From Thiolinea disciformis DSM 14473 (GTDB lineage: Bacteria > Pseudomonadota > Gammaproteobacteria > Thiotrichales > Thiotrichaceae), in contig NZ_AQVE01000002.1 in the NCBI RefSeq assembly GCF_000371925.1, positions 62,001-126,000 of the forward strand: a stretch of 64,000 nucleotides of DNA, given 5' to 3'. Both the position numbers and the translations under genes were made by a program. Below, one piece after another: positions 55,099-64,000 of this stretch. How positions within the stretch are numbered: the first letter of the stretch is position 1; each line of letters opens with the position of its first letter. The notes beneath the pieces were generated by a model, which had not been told where the DNA came from, did not search any database, and worked only from the letters and a program-made list of their open reading frames with translations.

Positions 55099-55980
55099 AT
55101 GGGATTGATTAAGGATAAACTCATGAGTTCAGCTATGCCCCATACCTCTACCGGAGTCAGAGCGCGCTTGCCGCGGACGGTTGAGGAATTACATACCTTA
55201 ATCGTTGCGGAACAGCCCAATCTTAGCGCCCGCCTCAAATTAGTGGCCATCTATTTAGTGGAGCATCCCCAGCAAATTGCCTTTAATACTTTAGCCGAAA
55301 TTGCTGAAAAGGCCGGTGTACACGCTTCTACTTTGGTGCGATTTGCCAATTACTTCGGTTTCGATGGTTTTTCGGAGTTACAACGCCTGTATAAAAATCA
55401 AATTATTGATCATCCCAGTAATTACCGTGAACGTATTAGTCAATTAAAAAAAGCGGCAGGTGGCAATGGTGAGGTGAGTCCTGCTTTGCTACTGCATGAT
55501 TTTGCTGAAGGCAATATTCTGGCCTTAGGGCTATTACAACAGCAGATTAAGCCTGAGGTGCTGAATAGCGCGGTACAACTACTTACACAAGCGAATGAAG
55601 TGTTTATTTGTGGTGTGCGGCGTATGTTTCCGGCGGCGGTTTATATGAATTATGCGCTGAGCCAAATGGATGTGCGTTGTCATTTAATTGATGGCCAAGG
55701 CGCTATGGCTCCTGAGCAAATGAAGTGGATTACTGCGGAGTCGGTACTCGTGGCGATTACTTTTAATCCTTATGGGCAAACCACCACGGAAGCGGTGCAA
55801 TTTGCGCGGGAAAAGGGGGCGAAAGTGGTATTGATTACCGATAGTGAGCTTTGCCCTCATACCCAACACGCGGATGCGGTGTTGATTGTACGTGAGGCAG
55901 ATGTGCGTGGCTTTAGATCGCTCAATTCGACACTGTGTCTCGTACAAACTCTGTGTGTGGCCTTGGGATATCAGGGTTAA
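55099..55980 (+). CDS. RpiR/MurR-family transcriptional regulator
   Basis: 293 residues from the ATG at 55099 (GAGAGG upstream); the frame is open further upstream and a later Met (55123) is possible. N-terminal HTH_6 domain (LVEHPQQIAFNTLAEIAEKAGVH, STLVRFANYFGFDGFSEL) and C-terminal SIS sugar-phosphate-binding domain (VFICGVRRMFPAAVYMNYAL, VLVAITFNPYGQTTTEAVQFA). Such proteins sense phosphosugars or related ligands. It ends convergent with, and 4 bases into, the AraC-type gene; its targets are unknown. Confidence 0.86.
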   Translation: MGLIKDKLMSSAMPHTSTGVRARLPRTVEELHTLIVAEQPNLSARLKLVAIYLVEHPQQIAFNTLAEIAEKAGVHASTLVRFANYFGFDGFSELQRLYKNQIIDHPSNYRERISQLKKAAGGNGEVSPALLLHDFAEGNILALGLLQQQIKPEVLNSAVQLLTQANEVFICGVRRMFPAAVYMNYALSQMDVRCHLIDGQGAMAPEQMKWITAESVLVAITFNPYGQTTTEAVQFAREKGAKVVLITDSELCPHTQHADAVLIVREADVRGFRSLNSTLCLVQTLCVALGYQG

Positions 55981-57026
55981 TCGCTAGGTGTAGTGTGGAT
56001 AGAGGGCATTGTCGAGCGAATGCGGCGTTGATATTGCGTGGGTGTCTCGCCAAACCATTTATTAAAGGCACGAATAAAAGAGCTTTGTTCGGAAAAGCCG
56101 GTTTTTAATGCGATTTCCGTTTGAGTGAGCTGGCTATGTTCTAGGTTTAACGCAGCGCTTTGCATCCGACAAGCATCCAAGATTTCTTGGAAAGCATGGC
56201 CTTCTTCGGCCAGTTTGCGGCGCAAAGTACGTTCTGACATTCCCAACGCTTGCGCTATATGCGCCTGATCGATGTCTGAATTTCCCAAGTGACGTAAAAT
56301 GCAACAACGTACTCGATCAGTGAGCGGCGTTGTACGGTGTTTTTGAGCTAATTGTTGTTGTAAGCGTTGGCGTAAGGATTGCGTGGGATGTTCGGCGGGA
56401 GCGAGGGAAATGGGCTGTTTAGTATTCAGTAACGCAGTAGGAAAGCGAAATTGATTAGTATCGCCGCCTGCGTGACAGGGAAAGTGTAGGGTTTGACTCA
56501 GCAGACGACTGGCATCCGAGTAGTCTTCCAAGATAACGCTACAAGGATAGGATTGAGGGGCGACAAAGCGCTGCACAATGCCTTGGACTAAGCCTAAGGT
56601 AAATTCAGCATCACGCCGCCTCGGCCAAATTTCGGTATTGAGTATTTTATAGCCTACGGTAGTATGTTGCTCATTAATCTGGACGGAGAGATAAGCATCA
56701 CTTTGTAGTAGGTTAAAGAAGTCGCGCAAGGCTAATAAGGCATCCCCTAAGGTCTTACAACTACAAATCAGTTTGCCTGTCTCGCCTAATTCGGCAATAT
56801 TGTAATGTAAGCCCGCTTGCCAAGTACGATCCGGTAACAGCGCCAAATCGCCTAACCCTTCCAATAAGCGTACAAATTGTTTTAAAGAAATGGTTTGTTC
56901 ATGACTAACCCATAAATCGTCTGGCAAACCGTAATGCTGGGCTACTTGCAAGACATCAATCCCATCGCGGCCAAAATGTTGCTCCATACCTCGTAAGGCA
57001 AGACTGGTAACTCTCGCGGATGGCAT
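55977..57026 (-). CDS. qhpR: AraC-family activator, probable QhpR
   Basis: 349 residues. The N-terminal ~200 residues are the arabinose-binding-like sensor domain typical of OruR/QhpR regulators (LALRGMEQHFGRDGIDVLQVA, FVRLLEGLGDLALLPDRTW). The C-terminal domain has two helix-turn-helix motifs (DIDQAHIAQALGMSERTLRR; QTEIALKTGFSEQSSFIRAFNKWFGETPTQYQ). It is divergent from the qhp amine dehydrogenase operon with ~100 bases between, the position and family of QhpR in Paracoccus, which activates the operon in response to amines. The name rests on family and position. Confidence 0.75.
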   Translation of the reverse strand: MPSARVTSLALRGMEQHFGRDGIDVLQVAQHYGLPDDLWVSHEQTISLKQFVRLLEGLGDLALLPDRTWQAGLHYNIAELGETGKLICSCKTLGDALLALRDFFNLLQSDAYLSVQINEQHTTVGYKILNTEIWPRRRDAEFTLGLVQGIVQRFVAPQSYPCSVILEDYSDASRLLSQTLHFPCHAGGDTNQFRFPTALLNTKQPISLAPAEHPTQSLRQRLQQQLAQKHRTTPLTDRVRCCILRHLGNSDIDQAHIAQALGMSERTLRRKLAEEGHAFQEILDACRMQSAALNLEHSQLTQTEIALKTGFSEQSSFIRAFNKWFGETPTQYQRRIRSTMPSIHTTPSD

Positions 57027-57127
57027 AAGTTCTCTCCTAGCTTGATATAAGCTCTCCGCCTATTAAGTTCCTGAATTTGACCGGATTTGTCAATCACTCT
57101 CATAAAGCTTATTGGAAACTGCGAGGT

Positions 57128-58483
57128 ATGAAGACGGTACTTACTGCAAAGAAACCTAAGCAATTCGATGTGATTATTGCGGGTGGCGGGCCTGCTGGAG
57201 TGTTATGCGCCTGTGAATTGTATGCATTAGGTTATCGGGTAGGTCTTGTTGATGCGGGAGAAGTGTCAGCGCGTTTAGAAGGCTTAGCGCCGCGTGCGGT
57301 ACAATTGTTGCAGCGCAAAGGTTTAGAATCCGCTTTACAAGCCGTGAGTGATTATCAAGCAAGGCAAGTGAGCTGGGGCAGCTTAAGGGATTCTGCTAAT
57401 GGTGAGCATTTAGTCGATCGGCCTCAGTTTGATGCCTTATTACGCCGTAGCGCTGAACAGCGTGGCATTATAGGGATTAAGCAACGGATAGTCAGATTCC
57501 AACCAAATGATCAACACGTACACGTTCATGTAGCGCAGGGTGAGCCTTTATTAGCACGGTTTGTCGTAGATGCTCGCGGGCGCCGTGCGAATCGCATGGA
57601 ACATGCTAAACGTGCGCCGAAGAATGTAGCGCTTGCCGCGTGGCTGCAAGTCGCTGAATGGCCCGTGGGTACTCAGATTATTGCTTTAGAGCAGGGATGG
57701 TTGTGGAGTGCCAAAGCAGCATCTAAGCGTGATGTTTGGGTGCAGTTATTGGTGGATGCACATACGTTGCCTGCTCAAGACCAGCTTGCAAAAACTATTG
57801 AAACAGCGTGGCAGCAGGCTTTTGGTATGAAAGCCCAAGTGCTTAGCAAACCGGTAGTGCGAGGTGCAGATTTTCGTTTGCATCAAACTTGGCATTTGGC
57901 TGAGCACATTTTGCCGATTGGGGATGCTGCTTGTGCTTTTGATCCTTTGTCTGGACATGGCATGTTTTGGGCATTTTCTTCAGCTTTGAGTGCCGTCGCT
58001 GTGGTGAATACGGTATTACACGATCCTAGCTTAGAGCGAACAGCCTTATGCGCGCAATTTTATCGTCAGCGTCAAACCGAGACGTTTTGGCGGCAAGCAC
58101 GTGTAGGGCGTGATTTTTATCAGGCTTCAGGACAGCAGCATAAGTTTTGGCAACAACGTGCTAGCTGGCCGGATCAACAGCCAATAGATTTCACTTCGGT
58201 CAGTAAGCCCATTATTTTTACCGGCCCTGCCATTCGCGCTAATCAGATTGAAGCAACCCGTTTACTACAAGTACCTGATGAAGTAAGCCCAGTAGCTTGG
58301 TTTGGTGAGTTACGTTTGGTAGATACCTTAGAAGCTTGTTGGAATTGGAAAAAGCAGGGGCAGGTTTTAGATTTTGAAAGCTTTGAACGCTTGTGTAAGC
58401 CACAAGTGAGTCAAGCTGTATTGATGCGATGTTGGCAATGGCTACATCGGCATCATTTGCTGGATCGACCGATTCACGCATAA
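57128..58483 (+). CDS. qhpG: Flavin-dependent monooxygenase QhpG
   Basis: 451 residues from the ATG at 57128 (GCGAGG upstream); a 17-codon extension to 57077 is unlikely. FAD-binding VIIAGGGPAGVLCACEL at the N-terminus, the conserved DG-type segment near DARGRRANR, and PIGDAACAFDPLSGHGMFWAFSSA. In Paracoccus denitrificans QhpG hydroxylates the tryptophan of QhpC that becomes half of the CTQ cofactor. Here it is first in the operon, 24 bases before qhpA, not last as in some relatives. Without the neighbours it would be called only a halogenase-like FAD monooxygenase. Confidence 0.85.
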   Translation: MKTVLTAKKPKQFDVIIAGGGPAGVLCACELYALGYRVGLVDAGEVSARLEGLAPRAVQLLQRKGLESALQAVSDYQARQVSWGSLRDSANGEHLVDRPQFDALLRRSAEQRGIIGIKQRIVRFQPNDQHVHVHVAQGEPLLARFVVDARGRRANRMEHAKRAPKNVALAAWLQVAEWPVGTQIIALEQGWLWSAKAASKRDVWVQLLVDAHTLPAQDQLAKTIETAWQQAFGMKAQVLSKPVVRGADFRLHQTWHLAEHILPIGDAACAFDPLSGHGMFWAFSSALSAVAVVNTVLHDPSLERTALCAQFYRQRQTETFWRQARVGRDFYQASGQQHKFWQQRASWPDQQPIDFTSVSKPIIFTGPAIRANQIEATRLLQVPDEVSPVAWFGELRLVDTLEACWNWKKQGQVLDFESFERLCKPQVSQAVLMRCWQWLHRHHLLDRPIHA

Positions 58484-58507
58484 GTCAGTAAAAAAGTGGA
58501 GGAGAGA

Positions 58508-60058
58508 ATGAAACTACGATATAGCTGGGTAGCGTTAGGCTTATTGCTAACGTCAAGCCATCTTGCAATAGCGGCAGCACCGGATGGTGCTAAGCTGATA
58601 GAAAATAATTGTGCAGCGTGTCATAAGCAGCCTGATGGTACTTATTCGCGTATCTCGGGGCAGCGCAAAACGCCCGAAGCTTGGCAAATGACCATTCAAC
58701 GCATGCGTAGGCAAAATGGCTTAGAGCTTGATGCCAATACGCAACGCCTGATTGTTCAATATTTATCAGATACTCAAGGTCTTGCACCCTCTGAAACCAA
58801 GGATTTACGTTATGCCCTCGATCGTGATCCAGCGGCGCAAGAGGTTAAGTTTAATAATCAATTTGTGGAAATGTGTGGTCGGTGTCATACCGCCGCCCGA
58901 GTCGCTTTACAACGCCGTACTAAAGATGAGTGGCGCACCCATATTGATTTCCATGTTGGACAATTTCCTACCATTGAATATCAGTCGCTAGGCCGCGATC
59001 GGGATTGGTACAAAATCGCGGTTGAAACCATGGTGCCGTTGTTGGCTGAACAATATCCTTTAGAAACTGAGGCTTGGACTCAATGGAAAGCAGCGAATAA
59101 ACCTGATCCAGTCGGTTCATGGGTGGTTTCGAGCAGTATTGCAGGGGTTGGACCTGTATTTGGCGTAATGACAGCGAGTCCAAAAGAGGGGGTGTTGCAC
59201 TTAGAGGGTAATCTACAAAGCCTAGATGGCAAAACCTATCCTCTTAAAGGTACGGTAAATATTTATACCGGTTATGAATGGCGCGCTTCGGTGAGTTTGG
59301 GTGAGCAAGCTTATCGGCAAATTCTGGCGCTATCAGAAGATGGTAAAAACCTTGAAGGGCGTCATTTTGCTAAAGGGCAGGATAATTTAAGCACCGTCTT
59401 TAAGGCCGCTAAGCAAGGGACGGGAACACAAATCTTAGCGGTTTATCCTGAAAATCTAAAAGCAGGTAAGGAGCAGGAGGTCGTGGTGATTGGTGCGGGC
59501 ATTGATCAAATTACCACCTCATCTGCTAAGGCGATTGAGCCACTCAGCAAAATGGAGTTTGGTGCAAAAGTGAAGGTGGCTAGCCAAGCAGTCGGCGCCT
59601 CAGTGGATTTAACAGTGGGGGAGTCTGTTGCTAAGTTACCTGTGTATGACAAAGTCGATCGCTTAAGCATTGAGCCACCTTATGCGGTGGCACGGGTCGG
59701 TGGAAATGGTAGCTCAACGCCCCCTGCAAATGTTTGGTTTCAGGCAGTGGCTTGGTTGAATGGGGCTGATGGTAAGCCGAATACCGAGGATGATATACGC
59801 ATTGGCAAAGTTAATCCGACTTGGCAGCTCAAACCGTTTAATGAGGAGGCGGAAAAGCTTAAGGATGCTGAGTTTGTCGGTAAAATGGATGAGAAAATGG
59901 GCTTGTTCGCGACAGCAGAGGCCGGACCTAACCCAGAGCGGGTTTACTCCACCAATAATGCAGGCAATATGAAGGTGCTTGCCGATTACGAGGGTGCGAC
60001 CGGTGAAGCGCAGATGATTGTCACGGTGCAACGTTGGATTGATCCACCTTTACGTTAG
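58508..60058 (+). CDS. qhpA: Quinohemoprotein amine dehydrogenase alpha subunit (di-heme)
   Basis: 516 residues from the ATG at 58508, with GGAGGAGA upstream. A signal peptide ends near AIAA-APD. Two c-type heme sites are visible: CAACH (Cys35-His39) and CGRCH (Cys123-His127). The rest forms beta-barrel and Ig-like domains (GSWVVSSSIAGVGPVFG, LQSLDGKTYPLKGTVNIY, TTPPANVWFQAVAWLNGADG-like). The subunit passes electrons from the CTQ cofactor of QhpC to periplasmic acceptors (cytochrome c or azurin). Full length for the family (~510). Confidence 0.94.
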   Translation: MKLRYSWVALGLLLTSSHLAIAAAPDGAKLIENNCAACHKQPDGTYSRISGQRKTPEAWQMTIQRMRRQNGLELDANTQRLIVQYLSDTQGLAPSETKDLRYALDRDPAAQEVKFNNQFVEMCGRCHTAARVALQRRTKDEWRTHIDFHVGQFPTIEYQSLGRDRDWYKIAVETMVPLLAEQYPLETEAWTQWKAANKPDPVGSWVVSSSIAGVGPVFGVMTASPKEGVLHLEGNLQSLDGKTYPLKGTVNIYTGYEWRASVSLGEQAYRQILALSEDGKNLEGRHFAKGQDNLSTVFKAAKQGTGTQILAVYPENLKAGKEQEVVVIGAGIDQITTSSAKAIEPLSKMEFGAKVKVASQAVGASVDLTVGESVAKLPVYDKVDRLSIEPPYAVARVGGNGSSTPPANVWFQAVAWLNGADGKPNTEDDIRIGKVNPTWQLKPFNEEAEKLKDAEFVGKMDEKMGLFATAEAGPNPERVYSTNNAGNMKVLADYEGATGEAQMIVTVQRWIDPPLR

Positions 60059-60067
60059 GAGTAGGCC

Positions 60068-61501
60068 ATGACTTTGTATTATCAAGCGCAAAATTTGCAT
60101 CAGCTCGAACAGGATGGCAGGCATCTTTTATTTCATGTGCCAACCACTTCCTTATTTGAAATCGATGCAATAGATCATGAAGTGCTAGGCTTTTTGCAAC
60201 AAAAACGCCAAGTGCGTGCTGCCGATTTGGAGGCAGAGTTTAGTACACGCATTACCCCTGACGCTATGCTGGAACGCTTACAAGGCTATCGTGATTTGGA
60301 GATTTTGGATAGCTTACAACGCTTACCCGAGCGCAAACAGCCCATAGAAATCAAGCAGTTCCCCCTGACAACCATTGTTTTGAATGTGAACACGGGCTGC
60401 AACCTTGCTTGTAAGTACTGCTATAAGGAAGACCTGACGACGCCTTCTAAAGGCAATAAGATGGCGTTTGAGACGGCGGTTAATGCCTTGGAATTATTGC
60501 TGCGCGAAAGCCCTGACCGTAAACAATACAACATTGTGTTTTTCGGCGGTGAACCTTTATCGAATATGCCTTTAATTCGGCAAGTGGTCGATTATGCGCA
60601 AAAACGTCTAGCAGAAGTCAATGCGGTAGCTGATTTTAGTTTGACTACTAATGCTACTTTACTGACTGAAGACTTGATTAGCTGGTTTGACGCGCATCGT
60701 TTTGGTCTAACCGTATCTATGGATGGGCCACAAGCACTGCATGACAAGAATCGTCTTACCGTAGGCGGCAAAGGGAGTTATGAAACCGTTGTCGCTAAAG
60801 TACGTTTATTGTTGAGTCGCTATCGTTCGCGTCCAGTGGGTGGGCGGGTGACCTTGACGGCAGGCGTCACGGATGTGATGACTATCTGGGATCATTTGAA
60901 AAATGATTTAGGTTTTCAAGAAGTTGGCTTTTCGCCAGTAACCTCTGGCGCTATTGAGCAACACAATATTGGCTCAGAGGAAATGCAGCAGGTGTTCGCC
61001 AATATGAAGCACTTAGGGGAGCACTATGTCACAGAGGCCATCGCGGGCCGAAACAATGGCTTCTCCAATATGCATCAGATGATGACGGATTTATGGGAAG
61101 GCCGTTCGAAGGCGCTGCCTTGTGGCGCGGGTTTGGGTATGTTGGCCGTGGATTATCAGGGCGGTTTAAATCTCTGTCACCGTTTTACCGGTTCGGATAT
61201 GGAAACCTTCGGCACGGTCGAAACGGGTATCAAGAAACAAGCCCTGAGCCAGTTTATTGAGACGCGTGCAGAGCGTTCTGGGAAGGGTTGTGAAACCTGT
61301 CGCATCCGTAATCTTTGCGCGGGTGGCTGTTATCACGAGTCTTATGTGCATTTCTCTGACCCTATGATGCCGACCTATCACTATTGTGAATTAATGCGGG
61401 ACTGGATTGACTTCGGTATTGGTGCGTATGCGCGTATTCTGAAACACAACCCCCGTTTTTTCCATGAACATATTGCGCCACGCAGGAGCTTTGGAAAATG
61501 A
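60068..61501 (+). CDS. qhpD: Radical SAM thioether-forming maturase QhpD
   Basis: 477 residues. The radical SAM cluster motif is [12 protein letters not shown] (Cys111, 115, 118), preceded by an N-terminal peptide-recognition (RRE-like) region. [13 protein letters not shown] and [13 protein letters not shown] are core barrel strands; a SPASM domain near the C-terminus ([16 protein letters not shown], then YHYC) binds auxiliary Fe-S clusters. QhpD forms the Cys-to-Asp/Glu thioether crosslinks in QhpC. Overlaps the qhpC start by 4 bases, as expected for enzyme and substrate made together. Confidence 0.94.
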   Translation: MTLYYQAQNLHQLEQDGRHLLFHVPTTSLFEIDAIDHEVLGFLQQKRQVRAADLEAEFSTRITPDAMLERLQGYRDLEILDSLQRLPERKQPIEIKQFPLTTIVLNVNTGCNLACKYCYKEDLTTPSKGNKMAFETAVNALELLLRESPDRKQYNIVFFGGEPLSNMPLIRQVVDYAQKRLAEVNAVADFSLTTNATLLTEDLISWFDAHRFGLTVSMDGPQALHDKNRLTVGGKGSYETVVAKVRLLLSRYRSRPVGGRVTLTAGVTDVMTIWDHLKNDLGFQEVGFSPVTSGAIEQHNIGSEEMQQVFANMKHLGEHYVTEAIAGRNNGFSNMHQMMTDLWEGRSKALPCGAGLGMLAVDYQGGLNLCHRFTGSDMETFGTVETGIKKQALSQFIETRAERSGKGCETCRIRNLCAGGCYHESYVHFSDPMMPTYHYCELMRDWIDFGIGAYARILKHNPRFFHEHIAPRRSFGK

Positions 61502-61830
61502 AACACATGAAACCTTTAAACCAAAAAGCCGATTTATTATTGAAAGCTCAAGAAGCAGGGCAAGTGGATGATGTTGTTGCCATGCAAGCAGGGGTAGCGG
61601 GTTGTACGGCTACATTTGATCCGGGCTGGGAAGTTGATCCATTCGGTGGTGTGGCAGCACTCTGCCAACCGATGGAGGCTGATTTATATGGATGTTCCGA
61701 TCCTTGCTGGTGGCCAGCCCAAGTGCCTGACACCATGACCAGCCATAATCAATGGGGTGATAAAGCTCCCAATGCTACTAAGGATTGGCGCTCGCTCGGT
61801 ACGATTTTTCCAGACAATGAGGACTTATAA
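61498..61830 (+). CDS. qhpC: Quinohemoprotein amine dehydrogenase gamma subunit precursor (CTQ-bearing)
   Basis: 110 residues, the catalytic small subunit. The cysteines and partners keep the spacing known for mature QHNDH gamma chains: Cys36-Glu45, Cys56-Asp62 and Cys70-Asp78 for the three thioether crosslinks, and Cys66-Trp72 for cysteine tryptophylquinone (equal to C7-E16, C27-D33, C41-D49 and C37-W43 with an offset of 29). Asp62 would be the catalytic base. The first ~29 residues ([20 protein letters not shown]) form a leader to be removed after modification. No Sec signal. Folded export after crosslinking is known for the family. Confidence 0.95.
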   Translation: MKHMKPLNQKADLLLKAQEAGQVDDVVAMQAGVAGCTATFDPGWEVDPFGGVAALCQPMEADLYGCSDPCWWPAQVPDTMTSHNQWGDKAPNATKDWRSLGTIFPDNEDL

Positions 61831-61832
61831 CT

Positions 61833-62933
61833 ATGAGCATCAACTATTGGATGAGTCGGCTTGGCTTGGGTCTTTTATTACTACTCGGAGTGCAACAATC
61901 AGTCTTAGCAAAAGACTTTATTGTCACGATGAGTAAGCCTAATAATCTGTATTTAATTGATGCCGATACTAAGGCTATCGTGAAGGAGTGTAAGTTAGAA
62001 GGCATTATGAATCCGGGGATTTTGGTCATGTCACCGGATAATAAAATCGTCTATATCCTCAGTGGCTATTGGGAAAATGTGTATGGGGTGGAGGTCGACA
62101 CCTGCAATATAGTGTTCTCCGCCATTCAATCGGGTGATGGAGTTCGTGCTAAAACCATTGGCTCGCTGGCGGTTTCCAAAGATGGCAAGGAACTTTACAC
62201 CATCCAGAATCGTACTAAATTGCATCGTGACCATTTTGAAGTGTTGGAGCCGCAACTTACGGTCTATGACACAGCGGCTGGTCTAAAGGCCAAGCCATTG
62301 CGTACCTTTCCCGCCCCCCGCCGCATTACTGTAATGGCAACGGGTGAAAATGGAAAAGTCTATGCCTCGGGACATGAGTTATTTGAAGTGGATCCACAAA
62401 CCGGCAAGTTTAGTGTGAAAATTGCCAATGCCTCTTGGGATCGCCCCACTTATTCGCGCCCTGATGTGTTAGCGTTCTGGCCGATTGGTTCACAGAATAA
62501 TGAGTTTATGCTGCTTTATACTGCCATGGAGTTTAAAGATACCAGCAAGAAAGAAGTCAGTAAGGCAGTCTGGGGCTATGAAACAGTCAATCTGAAAACA
62601 GGTGAAACCGCGATTGATGATTTTGCGCCTTTGGAAGTCATTATGTTTAGTGGGGTACGTAGCCCCCAACATCCCGATAAATTGTTCGGGGTTTATACCC
62701 AATTATCGAAGCATGATTTGGCGACTGATAAATTGATCAAACGCGTCGAATTACCGCATACCTATTACTGCATTAATGTTTCCACGGACGGCAAGTTTAT
62801 CTATGTGGGCGGCACGGCTGACGATATTGGCATCTATGATGCAGAATCACTGGAGCGTGTGGGGGAGATTCGCCTACCATCCGGTGGCGATATGGGCGTC
62901 TCAACTTTGCATGTCTTTTCGCGTCCTAGCTAA
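61833..62933 (+). CDS. qhpB: Quinohemoprotein amine dehydrogenase beta subunit
   Basis: 366 residues. A signal peptide (LGLGLLLLLGVQQSVLA-K) is followed by a seven-bladed beta-propeller with repeated KDG/DGK-type turns (SPDNKIVYILSGY, SKDGKELYTI, STDGKFIYVGGTADDIGIYD). It binds the small QhpC subunit at its face in the alpha-beta-gamma enzyme. Two bases after qhpC. Standard length for the family. The N-terminus KDFIVTMSKPNNLYLIDADT matches QHNDH beta chains rather than methylamine dehydrogenase heavy chains. Confidence 0.92.
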   Translation: MSINYWMSRLGLGLLLLLGVQQSVLAKDFIVTMSKPNNLYLIDADTKAIVKECKLEGIMNPGILVMSPDNKIVYILSGYWENVYGVEVDTCNIVFSAIQSGDGVRAKTIGSLAVSKDGKELYTIQNRTKLHRDHFEVLEPQLTVYDTAAGLKAKPLRTFPAPRRITVMATGENGKVYASGHELFEVDPQTGKFSVKIANASWDRPTYSRPDVLAFWPIGSQNNEFMLLYTAMEFKDTSKKEVSKAVWGYETVNLKTGETAIDDFAPLEVIMFSGVRSPQHPDKLFGVYTQLSKHDLATDKLIKRVELPHTYYCINVSTDGKFIYVGGTADDIGIYDAESLERVGEIRLPSGGDMGVSTLHVFSRPS

Positions 62934-62936
62934 ATC

Positions 62937-64000
62937 TTGATCTTGCGTTCACTCTTAGATGGCACGGGGCGGGTCTTATTTGGCGCTCAATCAGCCGAAT
63001 GGATTACGCCCCTATTGCAACCTTATTACCGGCCAGTCTTAGCACTGGCCGCCTTCACCCTACTATCCTCCATCAGCGGATTATTAGCACCTTATTTAAC
63101 CAAGCTGGTGATTGATCAGGCGCTGCTAAAGCAAGATTTTTCAGCGCTCGTGCAGTATAGCATCGCCTTATTTATTATCGGCCTCATCGCTTTAATGAGC
63201 GGTATTTTTAATAACTATCAGCATTTGCGCTTCTCATTACGCATGTTAAATGGCGTGCGTGCGGCATTGTTTCAGTCCGTTTTACAATTATCACCCCGTC
63301 AACATGCCAAGCTCCGCACAGGTGAAGTGATGAGCCGTTTAGATGGCGATGCGGCAGAATTGCAAAAATTTGCTTTTGATACACTGTTAGCGGGCGGTAG
63401 TGCTATCGTGAGGCTAGTTGGCAGTATTGCGTTTATGCTTTGGCTGAATTGGCAACTAACATTATTAGTCATTGCACTCGCTCCTGCCGAATTATTCTTT
63501 TTAGTGAAGGTGCGTGCGGGTACACAAGCCCGAGCTACCGAAGTACGTGAGCAACGCGGGCGCTTAGCGGCTTTCTTAAATGAATCCGTTGCCGCTGTGC
63601 CTTGGCTACAGGCTTTATCCGCCCAAAAGGTGCGTACCCAACAGATGCTAGGAGTGCAAGAGCAGGTTGCCAAAGCTTTGCTAGCCCAGCAATTATGGAA
63701 TGAAACCGTCAATCTCTTTCCTGCTTTAGCCAGTGCTTTCGGGCGTCTAGCGATTTTATTGGTCGGTGGTTATTGGGTGATTCAGGGCACTATGCCTCTC
63801 GGGAGCCTGATTGCTTTTTTATCCTATCTTGGGTTTCTGCTAGGGCCTATGCGTACTCTATTGGGTATTTATCACGCGCAAGCCCGTGTAAAAGCGGCGG
63901 TAGCGCGCCTCGATGGCCTGATGTTAACTAAATCCGATATTCCAGACCGAGCAGATGGCTTAAGCTTGCAGCATACAGTAGGGGATTTAGTTGCAGAGCA
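62937..64000 (+). CDS. ABC exporter (QhpF-like), 3' end outside window
   Basis: Open from about 62937 (TTG; TTG at 62943 is another option) to the window end, ~354 residues. Six membrane helices of an exporter-type transmembrane domain are visible (LALAAFTLLSSISGLLAPYL, YSIALFIIGLIALMSGIF, MSRLDGDAAELQKFAFDT, IVRLVGSIAFMLWLNWQL), leading into the linker just before the ATPase domain (LQHTVGDLVAE). QhpF in Paracoccus is a peptidase-less ABC exporter that moves crosslinked QhpC across the inner membrane. Directly after qhpB with only ~3 bases between. Confidence 0.82.
   Translation, partial: MILRSLLDGTGRVLFGAQSAEWITPLLQPYYRPVLALAAFTLLSSISGLLAPYLTKLVIDQALLKQDFSALVQYSIALFIIGLIALMSGIFNNYQHLRFSLRMLNGVRAALFQSVLQLSPRQHAKLRTGEVMSRLDGDAAELQKFAFDTLLAGGSAIVRLVGSIAFMLWLNWQLTLLVIALAPAELFFLVKVRAGTQARATEVREQRGRLAAFLNESVAAVPWLQALSAQKVRTQQMLGVQEQVAKALLAQQLWNETVNLFPALASAFGRLAILLVGGYWVIQGTMPLGSLIAFLSYLGFLLGPMRTLLGIYHAQARVKAAVARLDGLMLTKSDIPDRADGLSLQHTVGDLVAE

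Noticed and set aside
63299..63712. 137-residue minus-strand ORF
   Set aside because: It is antisense to the exporter gene, which is open across the whole stretch.

Overview
The window looks like chromosome from a gammaproteobacterium. RpoS, an RpoE-RseA-RseB-RseC set, the 372-residue gamma-type aspartate-semialdehyde dehydrogenase, TcdA and PurT all point that way. A SulP transporter, a thioredoxin-like protein with SoxW-type features and a choline sulfatase would suit a sulfur-metabolising member of the Thiotrichales, such as a Thiothrix relative; that placement is inference. No rRNA, tRNA or intact insertion sequence was seen.

Layout. 1-11.9 kb: core genes (Sel1-repeat protein, rpoS, an Mth938-like protein, alaC-hom-thrC, a cystatin-like lipoprotein, purT, uvrA, a DUF938 methyltransferase). 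12-22.8 kb: a thioredoxin gene followed by a complete type I-F CRISPR-Cas locus (cas1, cas2-3, csy1, csy2, csy3, cas6f) that carries a vapBC-type toxin-antitoxin pair. A diverged second copy of the thioredoxin gene's last ~90 bases lies on the far side, so the locus looks like an inserted island. 22.9-33.5 kb: threonine aldolase, a large secreted CAP/Ig-repeat protein, a hemerythrin protein, tcdA, nadB and rpoE-rseABC. 33.6-43.8 kb: small membrane and secreted proteins, mtnBDC (methionine salvage), glmU-glmS, a SulP transporter, an RcnA-like metal exporter and asd. 43.9-51.7 kb: an oligopeptide-type ABC transporter, an esterase and betC. 51.8-56 kb: dinB, a DAHP synthase, a DUF4405 membrane protein and an RpiR regulator. 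56-64 kb: a quinohemoprotein amine dehydrogenase operon (qhpR, qhpG-A-D-C-B and the start of an exporter gene).

The most striking region is 16981-17400, between csy1 and vapB. Read on the minus strand it holds, in order: a good promoter; a site with a type I-F CC PAM and a seed-type match to a guide; a 46-codon ORF for a one-helix membrane peptide; and two degenerate I-F repeats flanking a 26-base spacer that encodes that guide; then csy1. The guide and site agree at 10 of the first 11 positions, with the one mismatch at position 6, the base flipped out in type I guides. This is the architecture of CreTA/CreR modules (CRISPR-repeat-derived RNA guiding Cascade to repress a toxin or cas promoter). 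The only canonical CRISPR locus seen is a leader with an IHF motif and one repeat with no spacer, so the mini-array may be the only guide encoded in this window.
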